DNA of 64,000 nt from Nitrobacteraceae bacterium AZCC 1564 (GTDB taxonomy: Bacteria; Pseudomonadota; Alphaproteobacteria; Rhizobiales; Xanthobacteraceae): positions 5,285,001 to 5,349,000 of the forward strand of contig JBAGRR010000001.1 of assembly GCA_036924835.1 (NCBI GenBank), given 5' to 3'. Under the pieces are notes generated by a model. The model searched no databases. It was not told where the DNA came from and saw only the letters and a list, made by a program, of their open reading frames with translations. Of this stretch, positions 54,467-63,036 are shown piece after piece. A program made the position numbers and the translations under genes. Each line of letters starts with the position of its first letter. Position 1 is the stretch's first letter.

Positions 54467-54541
54467 CTAGTGTCCCGATTCCGAAGTTCGCATCATTCCG
54501 CGGCACCTTCGCTTGCGAACTTCGGAATCGAAGGACACTAG
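54467..54541 (+). repeat. CTAG palindromic element, P type
   Basis: CTAGTGTCCC ... GGACACTAG. The arms CGATTCCGAAGTTCGC and GCGAACTTCGGAATCG are exact complements. It is the first half of a P+Q pair that is the reverse complement of 21768-21932. Confidence 0.92.
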
Positions 54542-54553
54542 CAAATTATTGAT

Positions 54554-54629
54554 CTAGTGTGGCTTTGGTTCAGAAGTCCGCATTCCAGACTCGCCGCACG
54601 AATGATGCGGACTTCTGAATCGCCACACC
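54554..54629 (+). repeat. CTAG palindromic element, Q type
   Basis: CTAGTGTGGC ... GCCACACC. The arms GGTTCAGAAGTCCGC (54567-54581) and GCGGACTTCTGAATC (54607-54621) pair with one mismatch. It ends 11 bases before the histidine kinase start and so lies in its leader. Confidence 0.9.
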
Positions 54630-54640
54630 AGGAGCAACCG

Positions 54641-57600
54641 ATGATAAAAGCAGCGCCCGCCTTCGAACGCTTCGGCTTCGTGCTCATGGGCTGCAGCATC
54701 GGGCTTGTTTTGATGCGGCTGACGCCCGAGCCATCCGGCCTTGTCGTGGCGGCTGCCGCCGTCTTGGGCCTTGTGATGATCGGCGGCGGTGGCTGGGAAG
54801 GATACAGGCGCGCGAAGAGGGCGAGCAGCAAAGCGGAACAGGCGCTGCGCATTATCGAAAGCATGCCGGCGATCGCATGGTTTGCCGATGCGGACGGCAA
54901 GTTTCTCTACATGAGCCGCAGTCCCAGGGTATTCACTGGATTGCCCAGGGAGGCTCTCGTCGCGACGAAGGACGATGAGTTCGGCCTTCGCAACGTCGTT
55001 CACCCGGACGACTTTGATCGGGTGAATGCAACCTGGCGCCACTGCCTGCGAACGGGCGAGAACTACACCTGTGAGCATCGCTTGTTGCGCGCGGACGGCG
55101 GATTTCGCTGGTTCCGGAACTTCGGCTTGCCGTCGCGCGATCACGATGGCCGTATCGTCGGCTGGTACGGCACGACCATCGACATTGACGAATTGAAAGT
55201 CGCCGAAGCTGCACTGCGCGAGCACGAACGCTCGCTGCAGCAATTGATCGACACGGTCCCTGTGCTGATCTGGTGTTTGTCGCCGCAGGGCAACCCCGTC
55301 TACTTAAACAAACGGATGGTCGAATATACCGGTGTGCCCCTTGCACAATTGGACTCAATCGATGCGGTGGTTGAGGTCATCATCCATCCTGATGATGCGA
55401 TCGCCGTCCACAATGCGGTTCAACGCGGGATAGAGACAGGCGAAGCCTACTCGCTGAGGCATCGCCTCCGCCGTTCGGACGGCGTGTTTCACTGGGTTGA
55501 CGCACGTGCCGAGCCGATGCGCAACGCCGAGGGCGAGATCGTGCAATGGTATGGCGTCTGTCTCGACATCGACGCCCAAATGCACGCCGAAGAAGCGCTG
55601 CGGCGGAGCGAACAGAAACTTCAGCAGCTCATCGATGCAGTGCCCGCCCTGATCTGGAGCACGGAGCCGGATGGCACGCCGACGTATGTGAGCAAGCGAT
55701 TCACGGATGCGACTGGCGCCAGGCTCGAGGACATCACCGCGGCTGACGGAAGGCCGTCACTGAGCGTCGTTCACTCGGAGGACAGGCTTGAGGCAATCGC
55801 CGCCTTCAAGCGCTCATGCGAGACGGGCGTGCCCTATCTCCAGAGATACCGCCAGGTCCGGCGCGGCGGCATCTATCGTTGGACCGAGACCCGCGCCGAA
55901 CCACTGCGAGACGAGGCCGGCAACGTCATCCAGTGGTACGGCGTGAGCGTCGATATTCACGACATGATGGTGGCCCAGGAGGCGATGCGCCATAGCGAGC
56001 GGCAACTTCAGCAGCTTGTCGACACGGTTCCGACGCAGATCTGGTGTGTGACGCCCACGGGTGAGCCGTCGTACATAAACAAAACCATGATGGACTACAT
56101 CGGCATGAAGCTGGAAGACTTCGATGCTGAAGGCGGCTTACGCGGCGCAATCGGGGACATCGTTCATCCGGATGACAAAGAGGCTCTGCACGGCGCCTTA
56201 AGCCATTCCTTCCGCACCGGCGAACCTTTCGCCTTGAGATTTCGTAACCGCCGGGGAGACGGAGTGTACCGTTGGCAAGAAGGACGTGCCGAACCGCTTC
56301 GCAACGAGAGCGGAGACATCATTCAGTGGTATGGCGCCAATGTCGACATCGATGATCAATTGGCGACCGAAGAGGCGCTGCGGAACAGTACACGGCAGTT
56401 GCAGCAGATGATCGACGCCGTGCCCATTAACATTTTGAGCTACGATCCTTCGGGCAAGATCACCTCTGCCAGCAAGCGATATCTGGAGCATGTCGGTACG
56501 CCGCCGGCGCACGTCGAGGACTTCGAGGGGCTGGCCCGATACCTGGCTCACCCTGATGATCTTTCGACAATGCTGCGGAGGGGATTGGATGGCTTTGCGA
56601 CCGGAACGCCTTTCGTAAACAGGTTTCGCCGGCGCGACAAGGATGGCGCCTATCCTTGGATAGAGGCGCGCGCGCAACCCTTGCGCGACGCGTCTGGTGC
56701 GATTGTACAGTGGTACATGGTTTCAATCGACATCGGAGACGAGGTTCGCGCGCATGAGGCGTTGCGAAAACGAGAACGGGAGCTGTCGCAGCTTGTCGAC
56801 GCCCTGCCAGTCCACATTTGGAGCTGGACGCCTGCTGGCAAGCTGGCCTACGTCAACAAGCGATCTTTGGAGGACCTCGGCCTCTCCAGCGCGAACTTCG
56901 AAGATACCGCCAGGGTGGCGCAAGAGCTGGTTCATCCCGAAGATGCTCCCGAGGTGCTGCGTACATCACACAGCTGCCTCAAAACTGGCGACGCCTTCAT
57001 GATGCGGTATCGCCGACGTTGGAAAGACGGCAATTATCGCTGGATAGAGGGGCGTTGCGAGCCTCTGCGCGATCGAGATGGAACGATCATGCACTGGTAC
57101 CAGGTTTCCATCGACATCGACGGCGAGGTCCGGGCGCGAGAGGCGTTGCGGCTGGCGCAAGAAAGACTTTCGCGCGCAAGCCAGGCGGCGAGCCTTGCCG
57201 AGCTTTCGGCTTCGATTGCACATGAAGTGAACCAGCCGCTGGCCGCTGTGGTTGCCAATTCGCACGCATGCCAGCGCTGGCTGGCGGCGGAGCCGCCGAA
57301 TATCGATCGCGCGCACAGAACAGTGGAGCGCATCATCCGCGACGCCAATGCGGCGGCGGATGTGGTCAGCCGTATCCGTGCCTTGTTCAAGCAATCCCTG
57401 GATTCGCGCCTCTCGATGGCGTTTGGCAGCATCATCACCGAAGCGCGTGAGCTCATGGCCGAGGAGGCGCTGCGGCGCTCCGTCCGGATGGAGATCGAGG
57501 TCGAGAGCGGGCTGCCGCCTGTCGCGGTCGATCGCGTCCAGCTCCAACAGGTCCTGATCAATCTCATCCGCAACGGCATGGAGGCGATGGACACGCTTGC

Positions 57601-57865
57601 CGGCGACAAGGTTCTGCGTCTTCGCGTGCGCCGGGTCGAGGGGGCGATTCGGACCGAGATCAACGACCGCGGCCGGGGCATCGAACGTCCTGATAGGATC
57701 TTCGAACCGTTCTTCACGACGAAGGAGCAAGGGATGGGTATGGGACTCGCGATCTGCCGTTCGATCATCGAGTCTCACGGCGGCAAGTTATGGGCGGAGA
57801 CGACCGAGCCGCCCGGTGCAACATTCGTCTTTACGTTGCCAATTGAAGTGAAAGACGCTGCATGA
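54641..57865 (+). CDS. Membrane histidine kinase with six PAS domains
   Basis: 1074 residues from ATG 54641 (CAGGAG upstream). Two membrane helices (FGFVLMGCSIGLVLM, GLVVAAAAVLGLVMIGGGG) come first. Six PAS/PAC units follow with a period of about 125 residues, recognisable by their starts IIESMPAIAWF, LIDTVPVLIWC, LIDAVPALIWS, LVDTVPTQIWC, MIDAVPINILS and LVDALPVHIWS. Units 2-6 are more alike than unit 1 and look like internal duplication. The kinase core has SASIAHEVNQPLAAVVANSH (His), LINLIRNGMEAM (N box), INDRGRGIERPDRIFEPFFT and KEQGMGMGLAICRSIIESHG. This is the HWE-unlike, FixL/NodV-like type with EVNQP. The stop overlaps the next gene by ATGA. Confidence 0.95.
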   Translation: MIKAAPAFERFGFVLMGCSIGLVLMRLTPEPSGLVVAAAAVLGLVMIGGGGWEGYRRAKRASSKAEQALRIIESMPAIAWFADADGKFLYMSRSPRVFTGLPREALVATKDDEFGLRNVVHPDDFDRVNATWRHCLRTGENYTCEHRLLRADGGFRWFRNFGLPSRDHDGRIVGWYGTTIDIDELKVAEAALREHERSLQQLIDTVPVLIWCLSPQGNPVYLNKRMVEYTGVPLAQLDSIDAVVEVIIHPDDAIAVHNAVQRGIETGEAYSLRHRLRRSDGVFHWVDARAEPMRNAEGEIVQWYGVCLDIDAQMHAEEALRRSEQKLQQLIDAVPALIWSTEPDGTPTYVSKRFTDATGARLEDITAADGRPSLSVVHSEDRLEAIAAFKRSCETGVPYLQRYRQVRRGGIYRWTETRAEPLRDEAGNVIQWYGVSVDIHDMMVAQEAMRHSERQLQQLVDTVPTQIWCVTPTGEPSYINKTMMDYIGMKLEDFDAEGGLRGAIGDIVHPDDKEALHGALSHSFRTGEPFALRFRNRRGDGVYRWQEGRAEPLRNESGDIIQWYGANVDIDDQLATEEALRNSTRQLQQMIDAVPINILSYDPSGKITSASKRYLEHVGTPPAHVEDFEGLARYLAHPDDLSTMLRRGLDGFATGTPFVNRFRRRDKDGAYPWIEARAQPLRDASGAIVQWYMVSIDIGDEVRAHEALRKRERELSQLVDALPVHIWSWTPAGKLAYVNKRSLEDLGLSSANFEDTARVAQELVHPEDAPEVLRTSHSCLKTGDAFMMRYRRRWKDGNYRWIEGRCEPLRDRDGTIMHWYQVSIDIDGEVRAREALRLAQERLSRASQAASLAELSASIAHEVNQPLAAVVANSHACQRWLAAEPPNIDRAHRTVERIIRDANAAADVVSRIRALFKQSLDSRLSMAFGSIITEARELMAEEALRRSVRMEIEVESGLPPVAVDRVQLQQVLINLIRNGMEAMDTLAGDKVLRLRVRRVEGAIRTEINDRGRGIERPDRIFEPFFTTKEQGMGMGLAICRSIIESHGGKLWAETTEPPGATFVFTLPIEVKDAA

Positions 57866-58509
57866 CTGACGACGACTATATCGTCTTCATCGTTGATGAC
57901 GATATCCGCATTCGCGAAGCGCTCGGAGAGTTGCTGGCGTCGCATGGAATTGCGGCGTACGCATTCGCTTCTGCGGGAGAGTATGTCGATGCAGAAAAGC
58001 CGAAGCGGCCGGCTTGCCTGATCCTCGATGTCGAGCTGCCCGATATCAATGGCCTCGAGCTGCAAAAGCAAATCGCCGAAGGAGATCACCCGCCGATTGT
58101 GTTCATCACCGGGCATGGCGACATTCCCTCGACAGTTCGCGCCATCAAGCATGGCGCCGTGGATTTCCTGACCAAGCCGTTCAGCGATGCGGCCCTGATG
58201 CAGGCGGTCCGCACGGCAGTGGCGCAAGACAGGCAAGCGCATGTGGAGCGGGCGGAGCTGGATGTCCTCAAGGGCCGTTATCTCGAGCTGACGCCGCGCG
58301 AACGTGATGTGCTGCCGCTCGTCATCAGCGGTCTCCTCAACAAACAGGCGGCGGCCAAACTCGGAATCAGTGAAGTCACGCTTCAAATCCACCGCAGGAA
58401 CGTGATGCAGAAAATGGCGGCGGCGTCGCTGGCCGACCTCGTGCGGATTGCGGAGAAGCTTCAAATCCCGGTGACGCATTCGCGCCGGACAGGAGAAGAA
58501 GAAAAGTGA
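57862..58509 (+). CDS. FixJ/NodW-type response regulator 1 (REC + LuxR HTH)
   Basis: 215 residues. Receiver: VFIVDDDIRIREALGELL, LILDVELPDINGLELQKQI (phospho-Asp), VFITGHGDIPSTVRAIKHGA, FLTKPFSD. Output: LTPRERDVLPLVISGLLNKQ and AAKLGISEVTLQIHRRNVMQ, the FixJ-type helix-turn-helix. Start overlaps the kinase stop; stop overlaps the next GTG start. It is the most likely direct partner of the six-PAS kinase. Confidence 0.94.
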   Translation: MTDDDYIVFIVDDDIRIREALGELLASHGIAAYAFASAGEYVDAEKPKRPACLILDVELPDINGLELQKQIAEGDHPPIVFITGHGDIPSTVRAIKHGAVDFLTKPFSDAALMQAVRTAVAQDRQAHVERAELDVLKGRYLELTPRERDVLPLVISGLLNKQAAAKLGISEVTLQIHRRNVMQKMAAASLADLVRIAEKLQIPVTHSRRTGEEEK

Positions 58510-58898
58510 ATCGAAAACCTGTCATCGCAGTTGTCGACGACGATCCGAGGGTTCTTGAGTCTCTTGAGAACCTGTTCGAATCGGCCGGCTACACCGTATC
58601 CACATTCGCATCCGGCCCGTCGCTGTTGACGAGCGATCTGTCGAACATCACCTGCCTCATCACCGATATCGGCATGCCTGGCATGGACGGCTTTGAGCTT
58701 CTTGACGTCGTGAAGAAGGCGCGGCCGAAGCTGCCGGTGTTTCTCTTGACCGGTCGCCACGAGATCGGCGATCAGCACAGGGCGACAGGAAAAGATATCA
58801 GCGGCTTCTTCGTGAAGCCGTTCGGCGGGCAGGATCTGCTCGCGGCGATCGATCATACGCTGGGCGATATCAATGTGGAGGGCGACAATGATCAATGA
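58506..58898 (+). CDS. Receiver-only response regulator
   Basis: 130 residues from GTG 58506, which overlaps the previous stop by 4 bases. IAVVDDDPRVLESLENLF, CLITDIGMPGMDGFELLDVV and FFVKPFGGQDLLAAI carry Asp and Lys; the usual Thr region reads VFLLTGRHE. No output domain follows. It may act as a phosphate sink or relay between kinase and the two FixJ-type regulators. Confidence 0.92.
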   Translation: MNRKPVIAVVDDDPRVLESLENLFESAGYTVSTFASGPSLLTSDLSNITCLITDIGMPGMDGFELLDVVKKARPKLPVFLLTGRHEIGDQHRATGKDISGFFVKPFGGQDLLAAIDHTLGDINVEGDNDQ

Positions 58899-59580
58899 TC
58901 CGATATCGTTGCGAAAATTCGCCTCAGGAAAGGAGCGGCCGAGAAGCGATTCGGACCAACCGCTCGTGATCGTCGTTGATGATGATATAGCAGTGCGTGA
59001 AGCCGTGCAGGAACTGATGCTGTCGGCTGGTATGGAATGCGTCAGCTTTGCATCGACGCGGGAACTGCTGGAGACGAGCGTACTGGACAGGCCCGGCTGT
59101 CTGGTCCTCGATGTCCGGATGCCGGGATCGAGCGGCCTCGATCTGCAGCTCCATCTCGCCGCGAGCGGAAATCCCAAGCCGATCGTGTTCCTGACCGGCT
59201 ACGGCGATATTCCAATGAGCGTGCAGGCCATGAAGGCCGGCGCGGTCGATTTCCTCACCAAACCCGTCCGCGACCAGACGTTGCTCGATGCTGTGGTTAT
59301 TGGCATCAAGCGAGACCTCACGCAGCGGGCCGATGCTCTGACTGTGAAGTCAAATGTCGATCGGCTGGAAACGTTGACGCCGCGTGAACGGCAGGTGTTA
59401 CACGAGGTCGCGCGCGGCCGCGTCAACAAACAGATCGCCTTCGATCTCGGTATCAGTGAGGTGACGGTCAAGCTCCACCGCAGCAACGTCATGCGGAAGA
59501 TGTGTGCCGGCTCGATCGGCGAGCTCATCCGTATTTGGGAGTCGTTACCTGTTCCCATGCGTGAGGCCTGCGCAGCCTAG
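58888..59580 (+). CDS. FixJ/NodW-type response regulator 2 (REC + LuxR HTH)
   Basis: 230 residues from ATG 58888, overlapping the previous gene by 11 bases. Receiver: VIVVDDDIAVREAVQELM, LVLDVRMPGSSGLDLQLHL, FLTGYGDIPMSVQAMKAGAV, FLTKPVRD. Output: LTPRERQVLHEVARGRVNKQ and AFDLGISEVTVKLHRSNVMR. Its stop codon TAG lies in a CTAG shared with the stop of the convergent sigma factor gene. Confidence 0.94.
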   Translation: MINDPISLRKFASGKERPRSDSDQPLVIVVDDDIAVREAVQELMLSAGMECVSFASTRELLETSVLDRPGCLVLDVRMPGSSGLDLQLHLAASGNPKPIVFLTGYGDIPMSVQAMKAGAVDFLTKPVRDQTLLDAVVIGIKRDLTQRADALTVKSNVDRLETLTPRERQVLHEVARGRVNKQIAFDLGISEVTVKLHRSNVMRKMCAGSIGELIRIWESLPVPMREACAA

Positions 59581-60362
59581 AGCGAACTGGATATCCGTGG
59601 AGCGCTCGATGCGCGGCGCTGGCGAAATTCGCACGTCGCCCGGTCGAGCCCGGCGCTCTCAAGCAACGATGCGAGTTCTTTGCGCGCGTAAAACATCCGT
59701 GTTTTGACGGTCGCGCAAGGGATGCCCAGGATTTCGCTGGCTTCAATGACAGATCTCTCCTGATAGTAGACGAGGTCAACCACTTTGCGCTGTGCCGGAT
59801 GCAGCTTGTGGACGCATAAACGCAACACGTCGTTCATCTTCGTTCGGTCGATTGTCGCCTCGGGCGATTCCGCGTCATCGATCCTCTCGGGAATTTCGAC
59901 ATCATCGATGCGTGCGCGCGTGCGCTGCCGGAAATGGTGCAACGCCTTGAAGCGGGCGATGGCCAGCAGCCAGGTCGAGACGCTTGATCGGCATTCAAAC
60001 GTATCGGCGGCGTGCCAGACATCCAGGAAGGTCTGGCTGACGATATCCTCCACGTCTTGTCTCTCGCGGACAAGCCGATGGATGTAATTGAAGGCCTTGG
60101 CGCGATAGCGCTCATAGAGAATATGCATCGCGGCGGCATCGCGCCCGGCAATGCGTCTGATGAGGTCGTCGTCAGAGACTAGATCTGTCGCTTGATAAGA
60201 CACTTGATCAGAAACTTGGGCGTGACTGCCAGTGCGTGACGCGCGAGCGATGCGATGGCGGGCACGGGCCTGCGTGACGCGGCTGGGTCTTTTAGCTGGA
60301 GGGAAGACCCCGCTTCCGGCGCAAGGTCCTCGGAAGTCGCTGATGGAGTGCTGCCAGACCAT
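59577..60362 (-). CDS. ECF-type RNA polymerase sigma factor
   Basis: 261 residues from the ATG at 60362; the frame is open further but the N-terminal 70 residues are already outside the family core. Region 2: ILYERYRAKAFNYIHRLVRE, DVEDIVSQTFLDVWHAADTF, STWLLAIARFKALHHFRQR. Region 4: LRLCVHKLHPAQRKVVDLVY and EASEILGIPCATVKTRMFYA. No anti-sigma gene is adjacent, so control is unknown. It converges with the response regulator gene; the two stop codons overlap in CTAG (59577-59580). Confidence 0.9.
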   Translation of the reverse strand: MVWQHSISDFRGPCAGSGVFPPAKRPSRVTQARARHRIARASRTGSHAQVSDQVSYQATDLVSDDDLIRRIAGRDAAAMHILYERYRAKAFNYIHRLVRERQDVEDIVSQTFLDVWHAADTFECRSSVSTWLLAIARFKALHHFRQRTRARIDDVEIPERIDDAESPEATIDRTKMNDVLRLCVHKLHPAQRKVVDLVYYQERSVIEASEILGIPCATVKTRMFYARKELASLLESAGLDRATCEFRQRRASSAPRISSSL

Positions 60363-60858
60363 ATCTTCGTCTCCGCTTCGCTTACGTGGGCACCGCGATT
60401 CATTAGCGGAGCGGATGGCTGACTGCGCCAGAGCGATTGACGCGACTGAAGAGCAATTGCTGCTAACGCGCCCGCCGCTCGACATGCGGCAAGCCGCGAT
60501 TTTGCGTCTCGGGCCAGGTCTGCAGATCTCTGGCCGGCAGATCTCCTGAAAGGCCACGCGAATATAGCCTTCATCGCTTATACAGCGCTTCGTCCCATCT
60601 TCTCGATCGGATGATGGTTGACGATGCACCATCGTGCGGTGCTGTGACTATCGAACGGAAGGTTCGTTTTCTAACCCCTTGGGGTAGGTCTTCTGCGCTG
60701 ATGGGGCGGGGACTGTTCCAGGCGGCCGGCCGTTCCGCGCCGTGTCGAATGCGACAGCGGCGTGTCCATTTTGCGATACTGAATGTCGCTGGCCCGGCAC
60801 GTCATTTTTTCCCGGTTTGATAGCTTTTGAAAAAAACAAATCACCCTGGGAGGAAAGA
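60363..60858. other. Divergent intergenic region with a shared 45-bp block
   Basis: About 500 bases holding the promoters of the sigma factor gene (minus) and the MFS gene (plus). The block 60423-60467 matches 51481-51525 (see there). No gene or terminator recognised. Confidence 0.5.
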
Positions 60859-62169
60859 ATGACGACGGAAGCCGTGAGTGTTCCTTATTCAGGAGCGCAG
60901 CCAGTCCAGCGCGCCGGCAATGTGCGATCGGTTATTTTCGGGGCGGGCATAGGCAACGTCCTCGAATGGTATGATTTCGCCTCTTACGCCATCTTTGCTC
61001 CGTTCTTTGCATCCCAGTTCTTCAACCCGACCGATAAAACGGCCGCGCTGCTCTCGACGCTTGCCATCTTCGCGGTGGGCTTTCTGTTGCGTCCGCTCGG
61101 TGGTCTCTATTTCGGCTGGCTGGCCGATCGGAGAGGGCGGCGTTATGCGATGGTGGTGTCCATGTGCGTCACCGCGCTCGGGTGCCTGATCATCGGAATC
61201 TCGCCGACGCATGCCACCATCGGGATCCTTGCGCCCATCCTGCTCGTCACCGGCAGGCTGGCTCAGGGCTTCGGCCTTGGCGGAGAAATCGGCGCGTCCT
61301 ACACGTTCCTGGTCGAGAGCGCGCCCACCAATCGCCGCGGCCTCTGGGCGAGTTCGATGTTCATTGCACTGATCATGGGCTCGCTGCTCGCAACCATAGT
61401 TGCACTTGTGCTCAATTCCACTCTCCCGGCGGGCGCGATGGAGGCCTGGGCGTGGCGCGTTCCATTTCTCCTTGGTGCGCTTCTCGGTGTGTATGCGATC
61501 TTCCTGCGTAGAGGACTGGAGGAACCGGAAGCGTTCAAGATTGCCGCAACGGATGAGAAGGTTGCGCGCAAATCCACATGGCGTTCGATCTACGAGAACC
61601 GATGGGCGGTGTTGACGGTGATCGGTCTCACCGCGGGCCCGACCGTGAGCTACAACACGTGGGTGTCCGGCGCCACATCATACTCGATCAACTTCAAGCA
61701 TATGCCGGCGAACGGCGCCTTGTGGGCATTGCTCATCGCCTGCGTTGTCTACATCATCGTGCAGCCATTCTGGGGCATGTTCTCTGATCGGAACGGGCGG
61801 AAACCAAATCTGCTGATCGGGGCAGGGTTCGGCGTGATCCTCGCTTACCCGATGGTCAGTCTCATTCAGGGTGAGTTCTGGCAACTTGCTGTTGCAATGT
61901 CGGTGTCGATGTTTGTGCTCGCTGCATGGACGTCGATCTGTCCGGCTGTCTATGCCGAACTGTTTCCGACGCACATCCGCGCTACGGGAACAGCGATCCC
62001 TTATTCGCTCTCAGTTGCACTCTTCGGTGGCACCGCACCATATCTCCAGAATTGGCTTGCGAGCCTGGACAGGATGGATATCTTTTCCGGATATCTTGCG
62101 TTGCTGAATTTGCTGACCGTTGTCACGATTCTCTTCATGCCTGAAACACGCGGCCGCCCGTTGACGTGA
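60859..62169 (+). CDS. MFS transporter, metabolite:H+ symporter (MHS) family
   Basis: 436 residues from ATG 60859 behind GGGAGGAAAG. Twelve helices with the MHS signature near the start, GIGNVLEWYDFASYAIFAPF, the loop 2-3 motif FGWLADRRGRRYAMVVSMCV, and RLAQGFGLGGEIGASYTFLV. The family (KgtP, ShiA, ProP, CitA) takes up carboxylates, shikimate or betaines with protons. Substrate unknown; the AraC-type regulator and acyl-CoA ligase next door suggest an organic acid. Confidence 0.9.
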   Translation: MTTEAVSVPYSGAQPVQRAGNVRSVIFGAGIGNVLEWYDFASYAIFAPFFASQFFNPTDKTAALLSTLAIFAVGFLLRPLGGLYFGWLADRRGRRYAMVVSMCVTALGCLIIGISPTHATIGILAPILLVTGRLAQGFGLGGEIGASYTFLVESAPTNRRGLWASSMFIALIMGSLLATIVALVLNSTLPAGAMEAWAWRVPFLLGALLGVYAIFLRRGLEEPEAFKIAATDEKVARKSTWRSIYENRWAVLTVIGLTAGPTVSYNTWVSGATSYSINFKHMPANGALWALLIACVVYIIVQPFWGMFSDRNGRKPNLLIGAGFGVILAYPMVSLIQGEFWQLAVAMSVSMFVLAAWTSICPAVYAELFPTHIRATGTAIPYSLSVALFGGTAPYLQNWLASLDRMDIFSGYLALLNLLTVVTILFMPETRGRPLT

Positions 62170-62232
62170 ATCAGAAGCGGCCAAGGATATGCAGGACGGA
62201 GGTCAAGCGATTTACCCGGGAGCCACGCCGTC

Positions 62233-63021
62233 ATGCTGCTATCGACAATAAGTGCAGCCACCATCGCACACTGGGAGGCCGAGACAGGTCCAGCTCCGAT
62301 CCATGGTCTCGGCTTCGAGTTAGAATCCGGCGGCACCATTGAAGCGCACCGCCACAACCGGGGACAGATCATGACGGCTCCGGCCGGCGTGGTCACGGTG
62401 AAGGTCGGTGGCCAGTCGTTCGTGGTTGCAGGCAAGAAGGGCGTGTGGATTCCCGAAGGCGCACCGCACGAGGTCGTCGCGCCGACGGAAGTGCGCTTGC
62501 GTAACCTTCAGATTTCACGCCTGCTCGCGCCGGATTTGCCGAGGGTTGTTTGCCCGATCAACGTGTCGCCGCTGTTCAGCGAGCTGCTGGGAAGCGCGGT
62601 CGAAGGCAAACAGTGGTTCGAGAGCGGCAGCCGCGAAGCCAAGATCCTCGATCTGCTGGTGCTTGAATTCAGCCCGGCAAGGGACCTCCAGTTCACCGTG
62701 CCGGAGCCCAAGGATGCACGCTTACGAAGGATCTGCGCGGCGCTACAAAAGGATCCGTCGGACAGCCGCTCACTGTCGGAGTGGGCCGACACCGCGGGCG
62801 GCTGCACGCGCACGCTCGAGCGTCTGTTCAGAAAAGAAACAGGGCTGACATTCGCGCAGTGGCGCCGTCAGCTCAGAATCCAGGACGCCATTGTGCGCCT
62901 GCATCTCGGGCAATCGGTGACATCGGTTGCGTATGACGCTGGATATGAGAACACGAGTTCGTTCATCGAGATGTTTCGCCGTGTCACGGGGCGGACGCCC
63001 GGTCAATTTCTCGATGCGTGA
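62233..63021 (+). CDS. AraC family regulator with N-terminal cupin
   Basis: 262 residues. Cupin sensor: GGTIEAHRHNRGQIMTAPAG and WIPEGAPHEVVAPTEVRLRN hold the histidine positions of the AraC-binding cupin. The C-terminal helix-turn-helix pair is SLSEWADTAGGCTRTLERLF and SVTSVAYDAGYENTSSFIEM, then FRRVTGRTPGQFL. It starts 63 bases after the MHS transporter and probably regulates it. Confidence 0.92.
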   Translation: MLLSTISAATIAHWEAETGPAPIHGLGFELESGGTIEAHRHNRGQIMTAPAGVVTVKVGGQSFVVAGKKGVWIPEGAPHEVVAPTEVRLRNLQISRLLAPDLPRVVCPINVSPLFSELLGSAVEGKQWFESGSREAKILDLLVLEFSPARDLQFTVPEPKDARLRRICAALQKDPSDSRSLSEWADTAGGCTRTLERLFRKETGLTFAQWRRQLRIQDAIVRLHLGQSVTSVAYDAGYENTSSFIEMFRRVTGRTPGQFLDA

Positions 63022-63036
63022 CGCGGGTACGGTAGG

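Noticed and set aside
60742..60858. Upstream extension of the MHS transporter gene
   Set aside because: The frame is open before 60859, but only ATG 60859 has a ribosome binding site (GGGAGGAAAG), and the extension does not resemble the family's N-terminus.
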